In this document: positions 24,407 to 33,564 of the stretch, one piece after another
Layout: each line of letters begins with the position of its first letter
How positions within the stretch are numbered: the stretch's first letter is position 1
From: Brachybacterium sp. EE-P12
GTDB lineage: Bacteria; Actinomycetota; Actinomycetes; Actinomycetales; Dermabacteraceae
Direction of reading: 5' to 3'
Length of the DNA: 64,000 nucleotides
NCBI RefSeq assembly: GCF_003711805.1
Contig: NZ_QXCP01000004.1
Span: 1-64,000, forward strand
Position numbers and translations under genes: made by a program
Notes under the pieces: model-generated
The model's input: the letters and a program-made list of their open reading frames with translations, nothing else
What the model was told of the DNA's origin: nothing
Databases searched by the model: none

Positions 24407-26116
24407 ATGCGCACACCGCAGAACCACGGAGCGGCCGAGGCGGTCGATGCCTTCACCCGGATCATGGGACGCAGGCACGTGCTCACCTCGGCGCGCGCCA
24501 CCGCGCCCTACACCACGGGCGACCGCTTCGGGGCGGGCGAGGTGCTGGCCGTGCTGCGTCCGGGCTCGCTGGTGGACATGTGGCGGGCACTGCAGGTGTG
24601 CGTCGACCACGACCTGATCGTCATCACCCAGGCCGCGAACACCGGGCTCACCGGCGGCTCCGGCCCCGGAGACCAGGATTACGACCGTGACATCGTCATC
24701 CTCTCCACGCTGCGGATCGACGGGATCCACCTCATCAACGACGCCCGTGAGGCGATCAGCCTGGCCGGGGCGACCCTGTTCTCGCTCGAGGAGAAGCTCG
24801 CCGCCCACGGCCGTGAACCGCACTCGGTGATCGGGTCGAGCTCGATCGGCGCGACCGTCGTCGGCGGCATCGCGAACAACTCCGGCGGCTCCCAGATCCG
24901 CAAGGGCCCCGCCTACACCGAGCAGGCGCTGTTCGCCCGCGTCGACGAGGCCGGCCGCATCCACCTGGTGAACCATCTCGGGATCGACCTCGGCACGGAT
25001 CCCACGCACATCCTGGACCGCCTCGAGCGCGGCGAGTGGGGCGACGCCGACGTGACCCCGCCGCCGCCGGACTCCACCGGCACCGACTACGCCGAGCACG
25101 TGCGACAGCTCGCCGACACCCCGGCCCGCTACAACGCGAACCCGAAGTTCCTCCACGAAGCCTCCGGCAGCGCGGGCAAGATCATGGTGTTCGCGGTGCG
25201 CACCCGCACCTTCCCGCTCGAGGCGGACAAGGCCACCTTCTACATCGGCACCGACCGGCCCGCAGATCTCGAGGCCCTGCGCCGACGATTCCTCGCCGCC
25301 GACGGACCGCTGCCGATCTCCGGCGAGTACATGAGCGCGCATGCCTTCGACCTCGCGACCCGGTACGGCAAGGACACCTACGTCTCCCTCAAGCACGCCG
25401 GCTCCCGCACCCTGGTGCGCATGTTCGCGCTCAAGGGCTGGGCCAACGGAGTCTTCGCGAAGCTGCCCGGGATGGGCCCGTCGGTCGCCGACGCGATCTC
25501 GCAGAAGCTGTTCTCCCTCGTCCCGGAGAAGATCCCGAAGCGCCTGACCGAGTACCGCGATCGCTTCGCCCACCACCTCCTACTCGTGGTCAGCGGCAGC
25601 GAGCGCGCCGTGACCGCGCAGATGCTCCACGAGTTCTTCGCCGCGAGCGAGCACGAGGGCGAGTTCTTCGAGTGCGACGCCGACGAGGCCGAGAGCGCCA
25701 CCCTGATCCGCTTCGGCGTCGCCAGCGCCGCCAGCCGCTACTACGTCATGCACCGCGCGGAGGCCTCGTCGATGGTCACCTTCGATGTGGCGCTGCGGCG
25801 CGACGACGAGGACTGGCTGGAGCGCCTGCCCGAGGAGATCTCCGACCAGCTGCTCGAGAGCGTCTACTTCGGGCACTTCTTCTGCCACGTCCTGCACCAG
25901 GACCACGTGGCGAAGAAGGGCGTGGACCCCGTGGCGCTCAAGAAGCGGATGACGCAGCTGCTGGTGGACCGCGGCGCCGCCGTCCCCGCCGAGCACAACT
26001 TCGGCCGCCTCTACCCGGCGCCCGAGCCGCTGATCGCGCACTACCGCGAGCTCGACCCGTTGAACATGTTCAACGCCGGGGTGGGGGAGACGTCGGCGAA
26101 GAAGGGGTGGGGGTGA
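24407..26116 (+). CDS. dld: FAD-dependent D-lactate dehydrogenase (quinone)
   Basis: Membrane-associated respiratory D-lactate dehydrogenase that oxidises D-lactate to pyruvate and passes electrons to quinone. The 569-residue product has an FAD_binding_4 domain (TQAANTGLTGGSGPGDQDYD, SSSIGATVVGGIANNSGG) and the Dld-type C-terminal membrane-binding domain (HNFGRLYPAPEP, LDPLNMFNAGVGETS). The length matches E. coli Dld (about 570). I chose the ATG at 24407, which has AAGGAG 9 nt upstream, over an in-frame ATG at 24371. The gene borders the foreign-looking segment that starts right after its stop. Confidence 0.92.
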   Translation: MRTPQNHGAAEAVDAFTRIMGRRHVLTSARATAPYTTGDRFGAGEVLAVLRPGSLVDMWRALQVCVDHDLIVITQAANTGLTGGSGPGDQDYDRDIVILSTLRIDGIHLINDAREAISLAGATLFSLEEKLAAHGREPHSVIGSSSIGATVVGGIANNSGGSQIRKGPAYTEQALFARVDEAGRIHLVNHLGIDLGTDPTHILDRLERGEWGDADVTPPPPDSTGTDYAEHVRQLADTPARYNANPKFLHEASGSAGKIMVFAVRTRTFPLEADKATFYIGTDRPADLEALRRRFLAADGPLPISGEYMSAHAFDLATRYGKDTYVSLKHAGSRTLVRMFALKGWANGVFAKLPGMGPSVADAISQKLFSLVPEKIPKRLTEYRDRFAHHLLLVVSGSERAVTAQMLHEFFAASEHEGEFFECDADEAESATLIRFGVASAASRYYVMHRAEASSMVTFDVALRRDDEDWLERLPEEISDQLLESVYFGHFFCHVLHQDHVAKKGVDPVALKKRMTQLLVDRGAAVPAEHNFGRLYPAPEPLIAHYRELDPLNMFNAGVGETSAKKGWG

Positions 26117-26226
26117 AGGAGCCGGCGATGCACCTGCTGGACGAGGTGCGCCGGGGCATCTTCCAGCGGTCCACGGCTTACGACCGTGCCGCGGTCACGG
26201 TCGAGTCGCTCGCCGACACTTGCTGA
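26113..26226 (+). CDS. Short ORF, possibly a truncated gene
   Basis: A 37-codon frame starts at a GTG overlapping the dld stop by 4 nt (GTGA), as coupled genes in this window do. It reads on through an in-frame ATG into an amphipathic stretch (MHLLDEVRRGIFQRSTAYDR) and stops at 26224-26226. Third-position GC is high until that point, then composition changes. It could be the 5' stump of a gene cut by the insertion of the defence-like island, or a non-coding chance frame. Confidence 0.3.
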   Translation: MKEPAMHLLDEVRRGIFQRSTAYDRAAVTVESLADTC

Positions 26227-26679
26227 CACTCACGGGGTGAGGTCGGGAGATTCTCCTGCGTGTGGCGGCGCAAGCGGTGCCGACCTGATCCTCCCTCCGG
26301 GGTCTGCTGGACTCCGTTTCGACCTCCGCGCTGGTGCGCGAATCCCTCAGGTCATGACCACTTTCCGTGAGGGAATCATGCCGCTCGAGGAGCGGGTCGA
26401 TGCGTTCGTCGCGCGTCGCCTGCAAGCTGTGACCACCACTGTCGGCCCGTTGTGACGTGGCGTGACCGAGCTGGCCATGGTCACGCTGAAGAGGACGTGG
26501 GCGTGCATGGTCCAAGTCTCCGTGGATAGGCACATAGACGTACGCCGCGTGGACGACCTGATCGCGAACGCGGTGCTGAGGTCGTTCTGAGCATCGACCA
26601 CCGATTCGCCCGGGACGCGCCCCTGAAGAAGCGGTAACCGACACTGCGGAGACTCTGGCAACGCCATGGCATCACACGA
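26227..26679. other. Low-information stretch beside the STAND gene
   Basis: About 450 bases with lower GC than the flanks and frames interrupted on both strands. A frame of 27 codons at 26506-26589 and an inverted repeat CGTGACC/GGTCACG (26461-26485) are visible, but nothing I can assign to a family. It looks like decayed insertion debris. Confidence 0.4.
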
Positions 26680-29600
26680 TCAGATGCTGCCCAGGTATGA
26701 GCGAAGTCGCCCCAGTAACGCTTTCAGGCCGGTGTCGCGCGACCGGCCTTCTTCTCGACCGATCACGCGCACGAGGCCCTGCACCGGCGTGGCGAAGACC
26801 TCGGCAGGATCGACATCGGCGGGATCCCGGCAGATGACACTCACCCACCCAGCCTGCTCCACAGCATTGCGCCAGGCATTTCCCTGCGAGTAGGCGGGGT
26901 TGTCCTCCGAAACTGCGAACTCGAAATGTTCGTCACCCCGTGGATCGGACAGTGCACATCTGCCCTCTCCGTAGAAGCGCAGGCTCCATCCCTTCGCAAT
27001 CTGAGCAGTTCCAGAGCTATCGAGCTCTTCGGGGAAGCCGTGTGTGAGCAACGTGTGGCGCACGAAGTCGGCGTCGCCGTCGGCCGTCCGCACCAGCAGC
27101 CCAGGCATGTGCACGACGAGTCCTGGTCGCCCCTCGTGGAACACGGGCCGGGACAGAATCTCCTCTGAGACGCTGACGCGGCGGAGGACCTCCATCCCGG
27201 GCGGCATGGTGCTCATTCCAGAAAGGATGCCGCTCGATGGCCGATCGAGCCACTCCCTCACGAGGATGGCCGATTGCCGCCAGGCCTCGAGCTGCTGGTC
27301 GTCGACGACATCCGCTTCCGTGTCAGTGATCGCGCGGCCGAGCATTTCTCCATCCAGCTTCGCAATCGGGCCGAGGAATGACGCCTTTGTCCGTTGCCTC
27401 TGGTCGTCGATCTCGACGGATTCGCACCACTGGGCCAGGCTGCGGAACGCAGGCCACCAGGAGTCAGCGAGGGCGTCGGGAGACCGCCGGAGCAAGGAGT
27501 GGAGCAGGAAGATCGCGACTTCCAGCACCGCCTCGACGCTCTCGCTCAGCAGCACGTCGTCGCGTCGAGAGGGAGCAGCCGCGGAAAGCACGAGCTCCAC
27601 TGCCCGCGACCACTGCTCGTCTTGGGCGAGCGCAGTCGCCTGCCCGATCGCGACGTTGAACTCCTCCACACGTCCGGCAAGTCCGTTCGAGGCGTGGTGG
27701 GTGGTGTCGCGACCGTCCAGCAATCGCGCTATGTCTGCGCGGACGTCTGTGCAGTCCTCAGAGGCCTGGAAGGTGTTCATCTCGATGGTGCGGAGCACCG
27801 TCGCGGCGGGCGGGTCGATGCCGGTCACGTCGAACACTCGAGGATCCTCTGCGTATGCCAGAGCGCGCAGTGCGAGCGGTCGGATGCGGTCGAACGCGCG
27901 TCTGTGCGCCACGGCCTGAATGAGCTGACCGAGGGTCTGGATCTGCGTCGCCGCAAAGCTCGGGCTGTCCGCCCGGCTGAGCCTGGTGCCGGGCTCCTCT
28001 CGTACGTCGACGGCGCACGAGAGCCAGAACTCCGCGCGCTCGAATCGCCCGGTCAGCAGGTCGAGCACGCCGAGGTTGTGCATCACTGTCGTTGCCATCT
28101 CGCGCTGCAATCGGTGAGGGCTCACGTGCTCTGGACCTCCGCCCATCTGCTCTCCCGCCTCCCTCGACGGATCCGCGGGGTCGCTGCTCAGGCCCGGGGC
28201 AACAGCGGGGGAATGATCATCGGCGTCGTCCGTTGCCGCGACCAGCAAGTGCTGGAGAAACACGCTGATCGGCGGTGCGAGGACCTCTGCATCGACGAAG
28301 CGCCCGGTCCTGATCGCACCGAGCAGGGCCTCCGCACAGACCTCCAACCAGGTATAGGTGAGGCCGATCGGTACTCCGATTCCCGCCTCCTCCAGAGTCA
28401 ATCGGATGCCATCGTGGACACTGACGATCTCGTCATATCGTGAGGCCGAGCGGGCATCCCCTCGCAGGCGCCTCGTCAGCAGCGAGACGCCGACGAGTTC
28501 GATGATCGCGGAACGTGCCGTGATGGTGAGCGGGGAGCGTTCACTCACCGCCTGCCCCCAGTCATCGATCAGCCCGGCGGGAAGCGAGGATCCCCCGCTG
28601 AACACGACCATCGTGAGCACGCTCCGCGCCGGGGCCGACAGTGAGTTCCACAGCTCGCTCACCAGTACCCCGACGGCGCGGGGATAGCCCCCGAGACCTT
28701 CACCGTCCTCCTCGGTGAGGTGGAAGCGGTCCAACCGCGCCGTGAATTCCGGCAGTCGCGAGATGTCGCCTCCGAGCTGGCGCACCCAGGAGCATGCCAG
28801 ATCGATCGCGAGGGGCCACCGGCCGAGGCGGTGTGAGAATTCGACCGCGTCCGGATCGAGCGGCTCGTCCCAGCAGGATCCTGGTCCGGAGAGCCGGTGT
28901 CGGATCAGCGCTGTTGCTGTGCGATCGGGCATCGCCTCGATGAAGAGCTGCGGTGCGAGATCGCGTGGCCAATCTCCGCGGAAAGTGGTGATCGCGATGT
29001 GACCGTAGCCGGAGACCGGGATCCACGGCCGGAGCTCAGCGGGATCGGTGGCGCCGTCGAACACGAGCAGCCAGGGAACAGGGAGCACGGCGAGCGCGTC
29101 CTGGAAGGACTGTGCGAGATCCTCCGCGGAGGGTTCCGCGCCCCTCGCTCGGGCTGCATCGGAGACTGCTCCGGCGGCGGCAGCGTCTCCGGCGAGCCAG
29201 CGGAGCAGCTCTGGCGCTTGCTCGGAGAGCTGCCCGGAGGAGGTCGCATCCAGCCAGATCGTGAAGGCGTAGTGTTCTCGCCGACGGGCCGCCCACAACC
29301 CTGTGGCCACGGACTTACCGGTGCCCGGCGACCCCGCGAGGACTGCGGTGCTCGGCGTTCCTCTGTGAAGCGCCTCGTCGGTGAGGGCACGAGACAAGAA
29401 TTCGAAGATCTCGGGGCGATCGACGGCGTCGGGGGCGGGAGCCCCATGGGTGAGGCCCCATACGCGTCGTCCCGCCGCATCGGCGAGAGTGGCGGTGGGC
29501 CCGTCGATGATCTTCTCCACCATAGGTCGGTCCACCGTCTGGGCGGAGGGGTGGGATCCGCATTGCTGGACCATGTCCACCAGCAATGCCAACAAGATGT

Positions 29601-30087
29601 GGTGGAGTCGCGTACCGAGTCCGCCGCGCTGCCGTAACCGTCCGATCCGGTTGATGAGCCGGTCGGTGACCTCGCGTACGCCCTCGTCGCGCGCGTCGAT
29701 CCGCTCGGTGATCGCGCCGGTGGGCGCGGGCCGTTGCCGCAGGGCGTCGCGTAGATCGCGCGCTGGCTCCGTGAGGGGGCGATTGGTCCGGACCACCCGC
29801 TCCAGAGCGCTCGGATGCTCGTCCGCGATCGCTGCTAGAAGCGTCTCTGCCTCCGGCTTCCCCATAGTGGTGTCCGAAGTGGGAAGGGATGCCTTGACCT
29901 GAACCGCGGTTTCGGGACCGGCACCCGGTCGTGCGTACACCAGGATGTCCGAGGAGTCCTGGCCGTTCAGATCGACCGCCACGACCCAGTCGGTCGACGA
30001 CGATTCGTACAGCTCGAGCAGCAGCTCGACCGTGACGAGATTCTGGTAGCGGAAGCCGAACGACGCCGCGACCCCACCCGATGCCAT
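26680..30087 (-). CDS. Nuclease-NB-ARC (STAND) NTPase, candidate Avs/Cap4-like anti-phage protein
   Basis: A 1135-residue multidomain protein. Residues 1-75 resemble a PD-(D/E)xK nuclease of the Cap4/DUF4297 kind: FGFRYQNLVTVELLLELY, then Asp47 in DSSDILVY and Gln63-Lys65 in AVQVKAS. A helical linker follows to about 225. The NB-ARC ATPase has Walker A AGSPGTGKS (251-259), Walker B WLLVFDG (339-345), TTFR (367-370) and the GLPL-like RWPLAIDLA. From about 560 on, helical TPR-like repeats and a C-terminal region form the likely sensor. No partner gene is adjacent, as in single-gene STAND defence systems. Codon use is less GC-biased than neighbours, suggesting transfer. The ATG lacks a clear ribosome site. 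The domain reading is by eye; defence function is inference. Confidence 0.7.
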   Translation of the reverse strand: MASGGVAASFGFRYQNLVTVELLLELYESSSTDWVVAVDLNGQDSSDILVYARPGAGPETAVQVKASLPTSDTTMGKPEAETLLAAIADEHPSALERVVRTNRPLTEPARDLRDALRQRPAPTGAITERIDARDEGVREVTDRLINRIGRLRQRGGLGTRLHHILLALLVDMVQQCGSHPSAQTVDRPMVEKIIDGPTATLADAAGRRVWGLTHGAPAPDAVDRPEIFEFLSRALTDEALHRGTPSTAVLAGSPGTGKSVATGLWAARRREHYAFTIWLDATSSGQLSEQAPELLRWLAGDAAAAGAVSDAARARGAEPSAEDLAQSFQDALAVLPVPWLLVFDGATDPAELRPWIPVSGYGHIAITTFRGDWPRDLAPQLFIEAMPDRTATALIRHRLSGPGSCWDEPLDPDAVEFSHRLGRWPLAIDLACSWVRQLGGDISRLPEFTARLDRFHLTEEDGEGLGGYPRAVGVLVSELWNSLSAPARSVLTMVVFSGGSSLPAGLIDDWGQAVSERSPLTITARSAIIELVGVSLLTRRLRGDARSASRYDEIVSVHDGIRLTLEEAGIGVPIGLTYTWLEVCAEALLGAIRTGRFVDAEVLAPPISVFLQHLLVAATDDADDHSPAVAPGLSSDPADPSREAGEQMGGGPEHVSPHRLQREMATTVMHNLGVLDLLTGRFERAEFWLSCAVDVREEPGTRLSRADSPSFAATQIQTLGQLIQAVAHRRAFDRIRPLALRALAYAEDPRVFDVTGIDPPAATVLRTIEMNTFQASEDCTDVRADIARLLDGRDTTHHASNGLAGRVEEFNVAIGQATALAQDEQWSRAVELVLSAAAPSRRDDVLLSESVEAVLEVAIFLLHSLLRRSPDALADSWWPAFRSLAQWCESVEIDDQRQRTKASFLGPIAKLDGEMLGRAITDTEADVVDDQQLEAWRQSAILVREWLDRPSSGILSGMSTMPPGMEVLRRVSVSEEILSRPVFHEGRPGLVVHMPGLLVRTADGDADFVRHTLLTHGFPEELDSSGTAQIAKGWSLRFYGEGRCALSDPRGDEHFEFAVSEDNPAYSQGNAWRNAVEQAGWVSVICRDPADVDPAEVFATPVQGLVRVIGREEGRSRDTGLKALLGRLRSYLGSI

Positions 30088-30256
30088 ACGCCCAGACTAG
30101 GGCAGAGCCCTGACGAACTGTTGCTTCCTCTGAGTCGGCATTGGCACCTTGCGCGAAGTCGAGGGTGCGTCCCCTAGCTGGGTGAAGGATGTTGGGCGGG
30201 AAACGCAGAGACTTGCGCGTGTCTGTGAGTGCGACCGTCCAGGCGTCCAGAGAGCT

Positions 30257-31744
30257 TCAGGAATCCGACCGCGAGAACCGGTTGGTCATGCGATCGCTCG
30301 CCGTGAACAGCACCTGGCCGAGCAGCGCGTCGGTCTCCGTGCGGATCCGCTCGGCGATCTCGGTGTTCGCTTCGGCGAGCAGGGCCGGCACCTCGTCGGG
30401 CGACCCGGCCGCGGCCGCCTTCCCGTCGGCCTCGAGCACTGCGGCGCGGCCGAGCGCGAGAGTGCGCTGCTGGTAGCGCTCGATCAGCGCGATCGTCTCG
30501 TGGAAGTGTGCATCGGCCAGCGCCGCGAGCATGCGCGAGGTCCAGTAGAAGCTGTCGGTGCCGGGCGTGGCGCCGGTCGTGGCGAGATAGACGGGCGCCT
30601 CCTCGACATTCGTGAACATCGGGATCAGCGCCGTGAAGGGGAGCGAGGCGAAGGCGACCCACTGCACGGCCCGGAACGACTCCGGCAGGCCCGGGCGGAT
30701 CTGCAGGATCGCGAGGGCGTTGTGGCGGTTGATGCCGATGGGGCGGAACGCGCGCCGCTCCGCCTCGGTGCCGCGGGTGGAGTACGGGTCGAACACGGTG
30801 CCCTGGTAGTGGGAGCTGAGCACGTCCTTGACGTCCTCGATCGTCAGCAGCCGCTCGGGGCGACGGCTCCAGGGGAGGTCGTCCGAGTCGGGGCTCGCGC
30901 CGGGCAGGCCCGCGTCCCAGTCCTCGGCGTGCGGGCTCAGGGTGCGCTGCATGTACCAGGCGCGGGGCGTGTTGTAGACGTGGTCGTGCTCGGTGCGGGA
31001 GCCGAACGCCTCGCGCGGGTCGAACGCCGTGTCACCTGCGGTGGAGCCGTGGCGCACAGTGAGGTCGAGGTGGTGCTCCCGCAGGAACTGGCGCAGGTCG
31101 GGGCTCGCGAGGTGGTCGCGGCCGGGACCCTCGGCGTCGTCGAGGTCGAAGGAGTCGATGCCCAGCTGGTTCGGCATCGTCACGTAGTGGTCCTCGGGCA
31201 CGCGCCGCGCGATCCAGTGGTGCCCGCCCACGGTCTCCAGCCACCAGATGTCCTCGGCATCGCTGAACGCGATCCCGTTCATCTCATAGGTGCCGTGCTC
31301 GGCCAGCAGCGCGCCGAGCCGCTGCACGCCCTCGCGGGCCGAGCGGATGTAGGGCAGCACGAGGGTCAGGAAGTCCTCCTCGCCGAAGCCGCCGGGGATC
31401 TCGCCGTCCCGCTCGACCAGCGGGTCCGCGCCGAGCACGCGCGGGTTCGACGTGATCGTCTCGGTCGCGCTCATGGCGACGTTCGCCGCGTTGATCCCGG
31501 CGCAGCCCCAGATCCCCTCGTCCGGCAGGGCGTTCGGGATCGAGGTGTACCGCAGCGGCTCCTCCGGCAGCTCGATCGTGCGTCCGCCGATCACGGAGGT
31601 GTAGGTGCGGGGCTGGTCCTCGGGCCGCACCACCACGACCCGTTTCGGATCGAAGCTCCCGGCCGAGGAGTCCTCGGTGCGGGCGACCAGCGGCGAGCCG
31701 TCGGCGCTCGCGCGGCGGCCGACGAGGAGGGTGGTGCAGGGCAT
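30257..31744 (-). CDS. C69-family dipeptidase (PepD-like)
   Basis: A 495-residue N-terminal nucleophile hydrolase that cleaves dipeptides. After removal of Met-Pro or by processing, Cys3 in MPCTTLLVGRRASADG becomes the nucleophile, the arrangement typical of family C69. Further landmarks are ARTEDSSAGSF, AMSATETITSNPRVLGADPL, MNGIAFSDAEDIWWLETVGG, RYTSIPNALPDEG and YWTSRMLAALADAHF. There is no signal peptide, so it is cytoplasmic. It is likely monocistronic: 145 nt separate it from the esterase gene upstream on the same strand. Confidence 0.88.
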   Translation of the reverse strand: MPCTTLLVGRRASADGSPLVARTEDSSAGSFDPKRVVVVRPEDQPRTYTSVIGGRTIELPEEPLRYTSIPNALPDEGIWGCAGINAANVAMSATETITSNPRVLGADPLVERDGEIPGGFGEEDFLTLVLPYIRSAREGVQRLGALLAEHGTYEMNGIAFSDAEDIWWLETVGGHHWIARRVPEDHYVTMPNQLGIDSFDLDDAEGPGRDHLASPDLRQFLREHHLDLTVRHGSTAGDTAFDPREAFGSRTEHDHVYNTPRAWYMQRTLSPHAEDWDAGLPGASPDSDDLPWSRRPERLLTIEDVKDVLSSHYQGTVFDPYSTRGTEAERRAFRPIGINRHNALAILQIRPGLPESFRAVQWVAFASLPFTALIPMFTNVEEAPVYLATTGATPGTDSFYWTSRMLAALADAHFHETIALIERYQQRTLALGRAAVLEADGKAAAAGSPDEVPALLAEANTEIAERIRTETDALLGQVLFTASDRMTNRFSRSDS

Positions 31745-31889
31745 GGGCGATGCTCCTTGGCGCGGGTGATGAGGGACGCCGCCACCCTACGGCCGTCCTC
31801 GCCGGTCGGACCCTGGCGGCGACGGAATCTATCTGCCGGAGGGCCGGCGCCCTCTTCGGCCCGGCCCGCCTCAGTCCTATGAATTCTGG

Positions 31890-32672
31890 TCACCTCGACA
31901 TCCGGTCGAGCGCGTCGACGGCCGCGGGCAGCCAGCCCGAGTCCCAGCGGTGCTCGCGTCGGGTGTCGTTGGAGTACAGATGGGGGATGCCGAGCTGCTC
32001 CATGAGCTCGTGGCCGGCGGCGAGGTGGTCCTCGGACCACTGCGGGGGGTGTGCGCCGAAGTTCGCGTAGCCGAACAGCGCGATCCGAGGATCCGGTCCG
32101 AGACGCTCGCCCCGCGTCCTCAGCAGGTGGGGGATGGCGAAGTCCCGGAAGTGCTCCGGGTTCGGCCAGTAGTAGGGCATCTCCCACTCATCCGGCTGCT
32201 CCTTCATGACCGGCGAGTCGAAGGCCGCGGCCGCACGGAACAGCTCCGGGTGCCTCAGCAGCAGCTGCAGGCTCGCCGAGCCGCCCTTGCTGTAGCCGAG
32301 GAGCAGACGCGGGAGGTCCGGGTACTGCTGGTCGATGAAGCCCACGACGTCCTCGACGAAGTAGAGCACCTGCTGGAACATCTGCCGGTCCGGTAGATCC
32401 GTCATCCAGGGCCAGTCCGAGAAGGTCGGCGCGACGGCGATCAGCCCGTGCCGGTCGTGGAGGCCGAGGCGCAGCACCTCGTCCAGCCCGTCCCCGGAGC
32501 GGTGGCTCAGCTCCGGGGTGGCCGGCAGCAGGAAGAGCAGCCGCGGGTTCTCCAGCTGGTCCAGTCCGGGAGGTTCGAGCACGCGGATGATCGTCTCGAA
32601 CATCTGTCGGTCGGATTTGACGGCGTACTGGTCGTAGGCGAGGCGGAGCGGCGCGGAGTACGTGGCGGGCAT
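31890..32672 (-). CDS. Alpha/beta-hydrolase (esterase-like)
   Basis: A 260-residue alpha/beta-hydrolase. The nucleophile elbow is LLLGYSKGGSASLQLLL (GxSxG, Ser in GYSKGG), with an acid candidate in LYSNDTRREH and His in DTRREHRWDSGW. There is no signal peptide. It is the last gene of a sugar ABC transporter operon (43 nt after the inner-membrane permease), so it may de-esterify an imported, acylated glycoside or oligosaccharide. The substrate is not deducible from sequence. Confidence 0.72.
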   Translation of the reverse strand: MPATYSAPLRLAYDQYAVKSDRQMFETIIRVLEPPGLDQLENPRLLFLLPATPELSHRSGDGLDEVLRLGLHDRHGLIAVAPTFSDWPWMTDLPDRQMFQQVLYFVEDVVGFIDQQYPDLPRLLLGYSKGGSASLQLLLRHPELFRAAAAFDSPVMKEQPDEWEMPYYWPNPEHFRDFAIPHLLRTRGERLGPDPRIALFGYANFGAHPPQWSEDHLAAGHELMEQLGIPHLYSNDTRREHRWDSGWLPAAVDALDRMSR

Positions 32673-32715
32673 GAGACACCTCTCGAGGGGACGGGAGCGC
32701 GGCGGCGCGAGTGGC

Positions 32716-33564
32716 TCAGGACTTCAGGCCGCCGGCCGTGAGGCCGGAGACCACGTGCCGCTGCGCGAAGAAGAAGACGAGCAGCACGGGGATCACCGAC
32801 AGCGTCGTCGCCGCCATCTGCACTCCCCAGAGGGGCCCGGCGAGCGGATCCTCGAAGTGCGTGAGCGCCACGGGCACCGTCAGCTTCTCCGGGGAGCGCA
32901 GGTAGATCAGCGGTTCGAGGAACTGGTTCCAGCTGTACCAGCAGGAGAGCACCACGACCGAGGCGACCGAAGGCCGCACGAGCGGGAGATAGATCTGCAC
33001 CATGGTGCGCCACCTCCCGGAGCCGTCGATCGAGGCCGCGTCCTCGAACTCGGCCGGCAGCGTCAGGAACGCCTGTCGCATCACGAACGTCGCGATGGGA
33101 GCGGTCACGAGCGCAGCCGTGAAGATGATCAGCGGATAGTGGGTGTCGACCCAGCCGAGCGCCGCAGCGTACTGGAAGAGGGGGATGATCGTCGCCTCCG
33201 GCGGGATGAAGATGACGCTCAGGAGCAGCAGGAACACCGCGCCCGCGGCCACAGGACGGACCCGTGCCAGGGCGTAGCCGGCAGGGATCGACATGACGAG
33301 GGTGAGCACCGCGACGAGGGCCATGATGACCACGGAGTTGAGGAACTGCTGCGCGAAGGGCTGCAGCGTGAAGACCTCGGCGTAGTTCTCCCAGCGGATG
33401 TCCTCGGGCAGGATCGTGGGCGGGTATCTCAGGATCTCGCCCGGCGTCTTCAGGGAGGCGCTGATCATCCACAGGATCGGGGCGAGCGCCACGACGGAGA
33501 GCACGGTGAGCACCAGGTAGTTCGCACCGCGGCCGACGATGCGACGCAGATCAGTCGTTCTCAT
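32716..33564 (-). CDS. Carbohydrate ABC transporter permease, MalG type (system 1)
   Basis: Channel subunit of 282 residues with six membrane segments, ending in the family-typical LTAGGLKS (compare GLTAGAVKG). The ATPase-contact EAA loop is FEDAASIDGSGRWRTMVQIY. It starts at ATG 33564 and overlaps the MalF-type gene by 14 nt. A gene for the ATPase is missing from this operon; actinobacterial sugar importers of this kind commonly share one MsiK-type ATPase encoded elsewhere. Confidence 0.92.
   Translation of the reverse strand: MRTTDLRRIVGRGANYLVLTVLSVVALAPILWMISASLKTPGEILRYPPTILPEDIRWENYAEVFTLQPFAQQFLNSVVIMALVAVLTLVMSIPAGYALARVRPVAAGAVFLLLLSVIFIPPEATIIPLFQYAAALGWVDTHYPLIIFTAALVTAPIATFVMRQAFLTLPAEFEDAASIDGSGRWRTMVQIYLPLVRPSVASVVVLSCWYSWNQFLEPLIYLRSPEKLTVPVALTHFEDPLAGPLWGVQMAATTLSVIPVLLVFFFAQRHVVSGLTAGGLKS

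Noticed and set aside
26461..26485. Inverted repeat CGTGACC/GGTCACG as terminator or transposon end
   Set aside because: The 7-bp arms are short, there is no T-tract, and no partner end or target duplication was seen.
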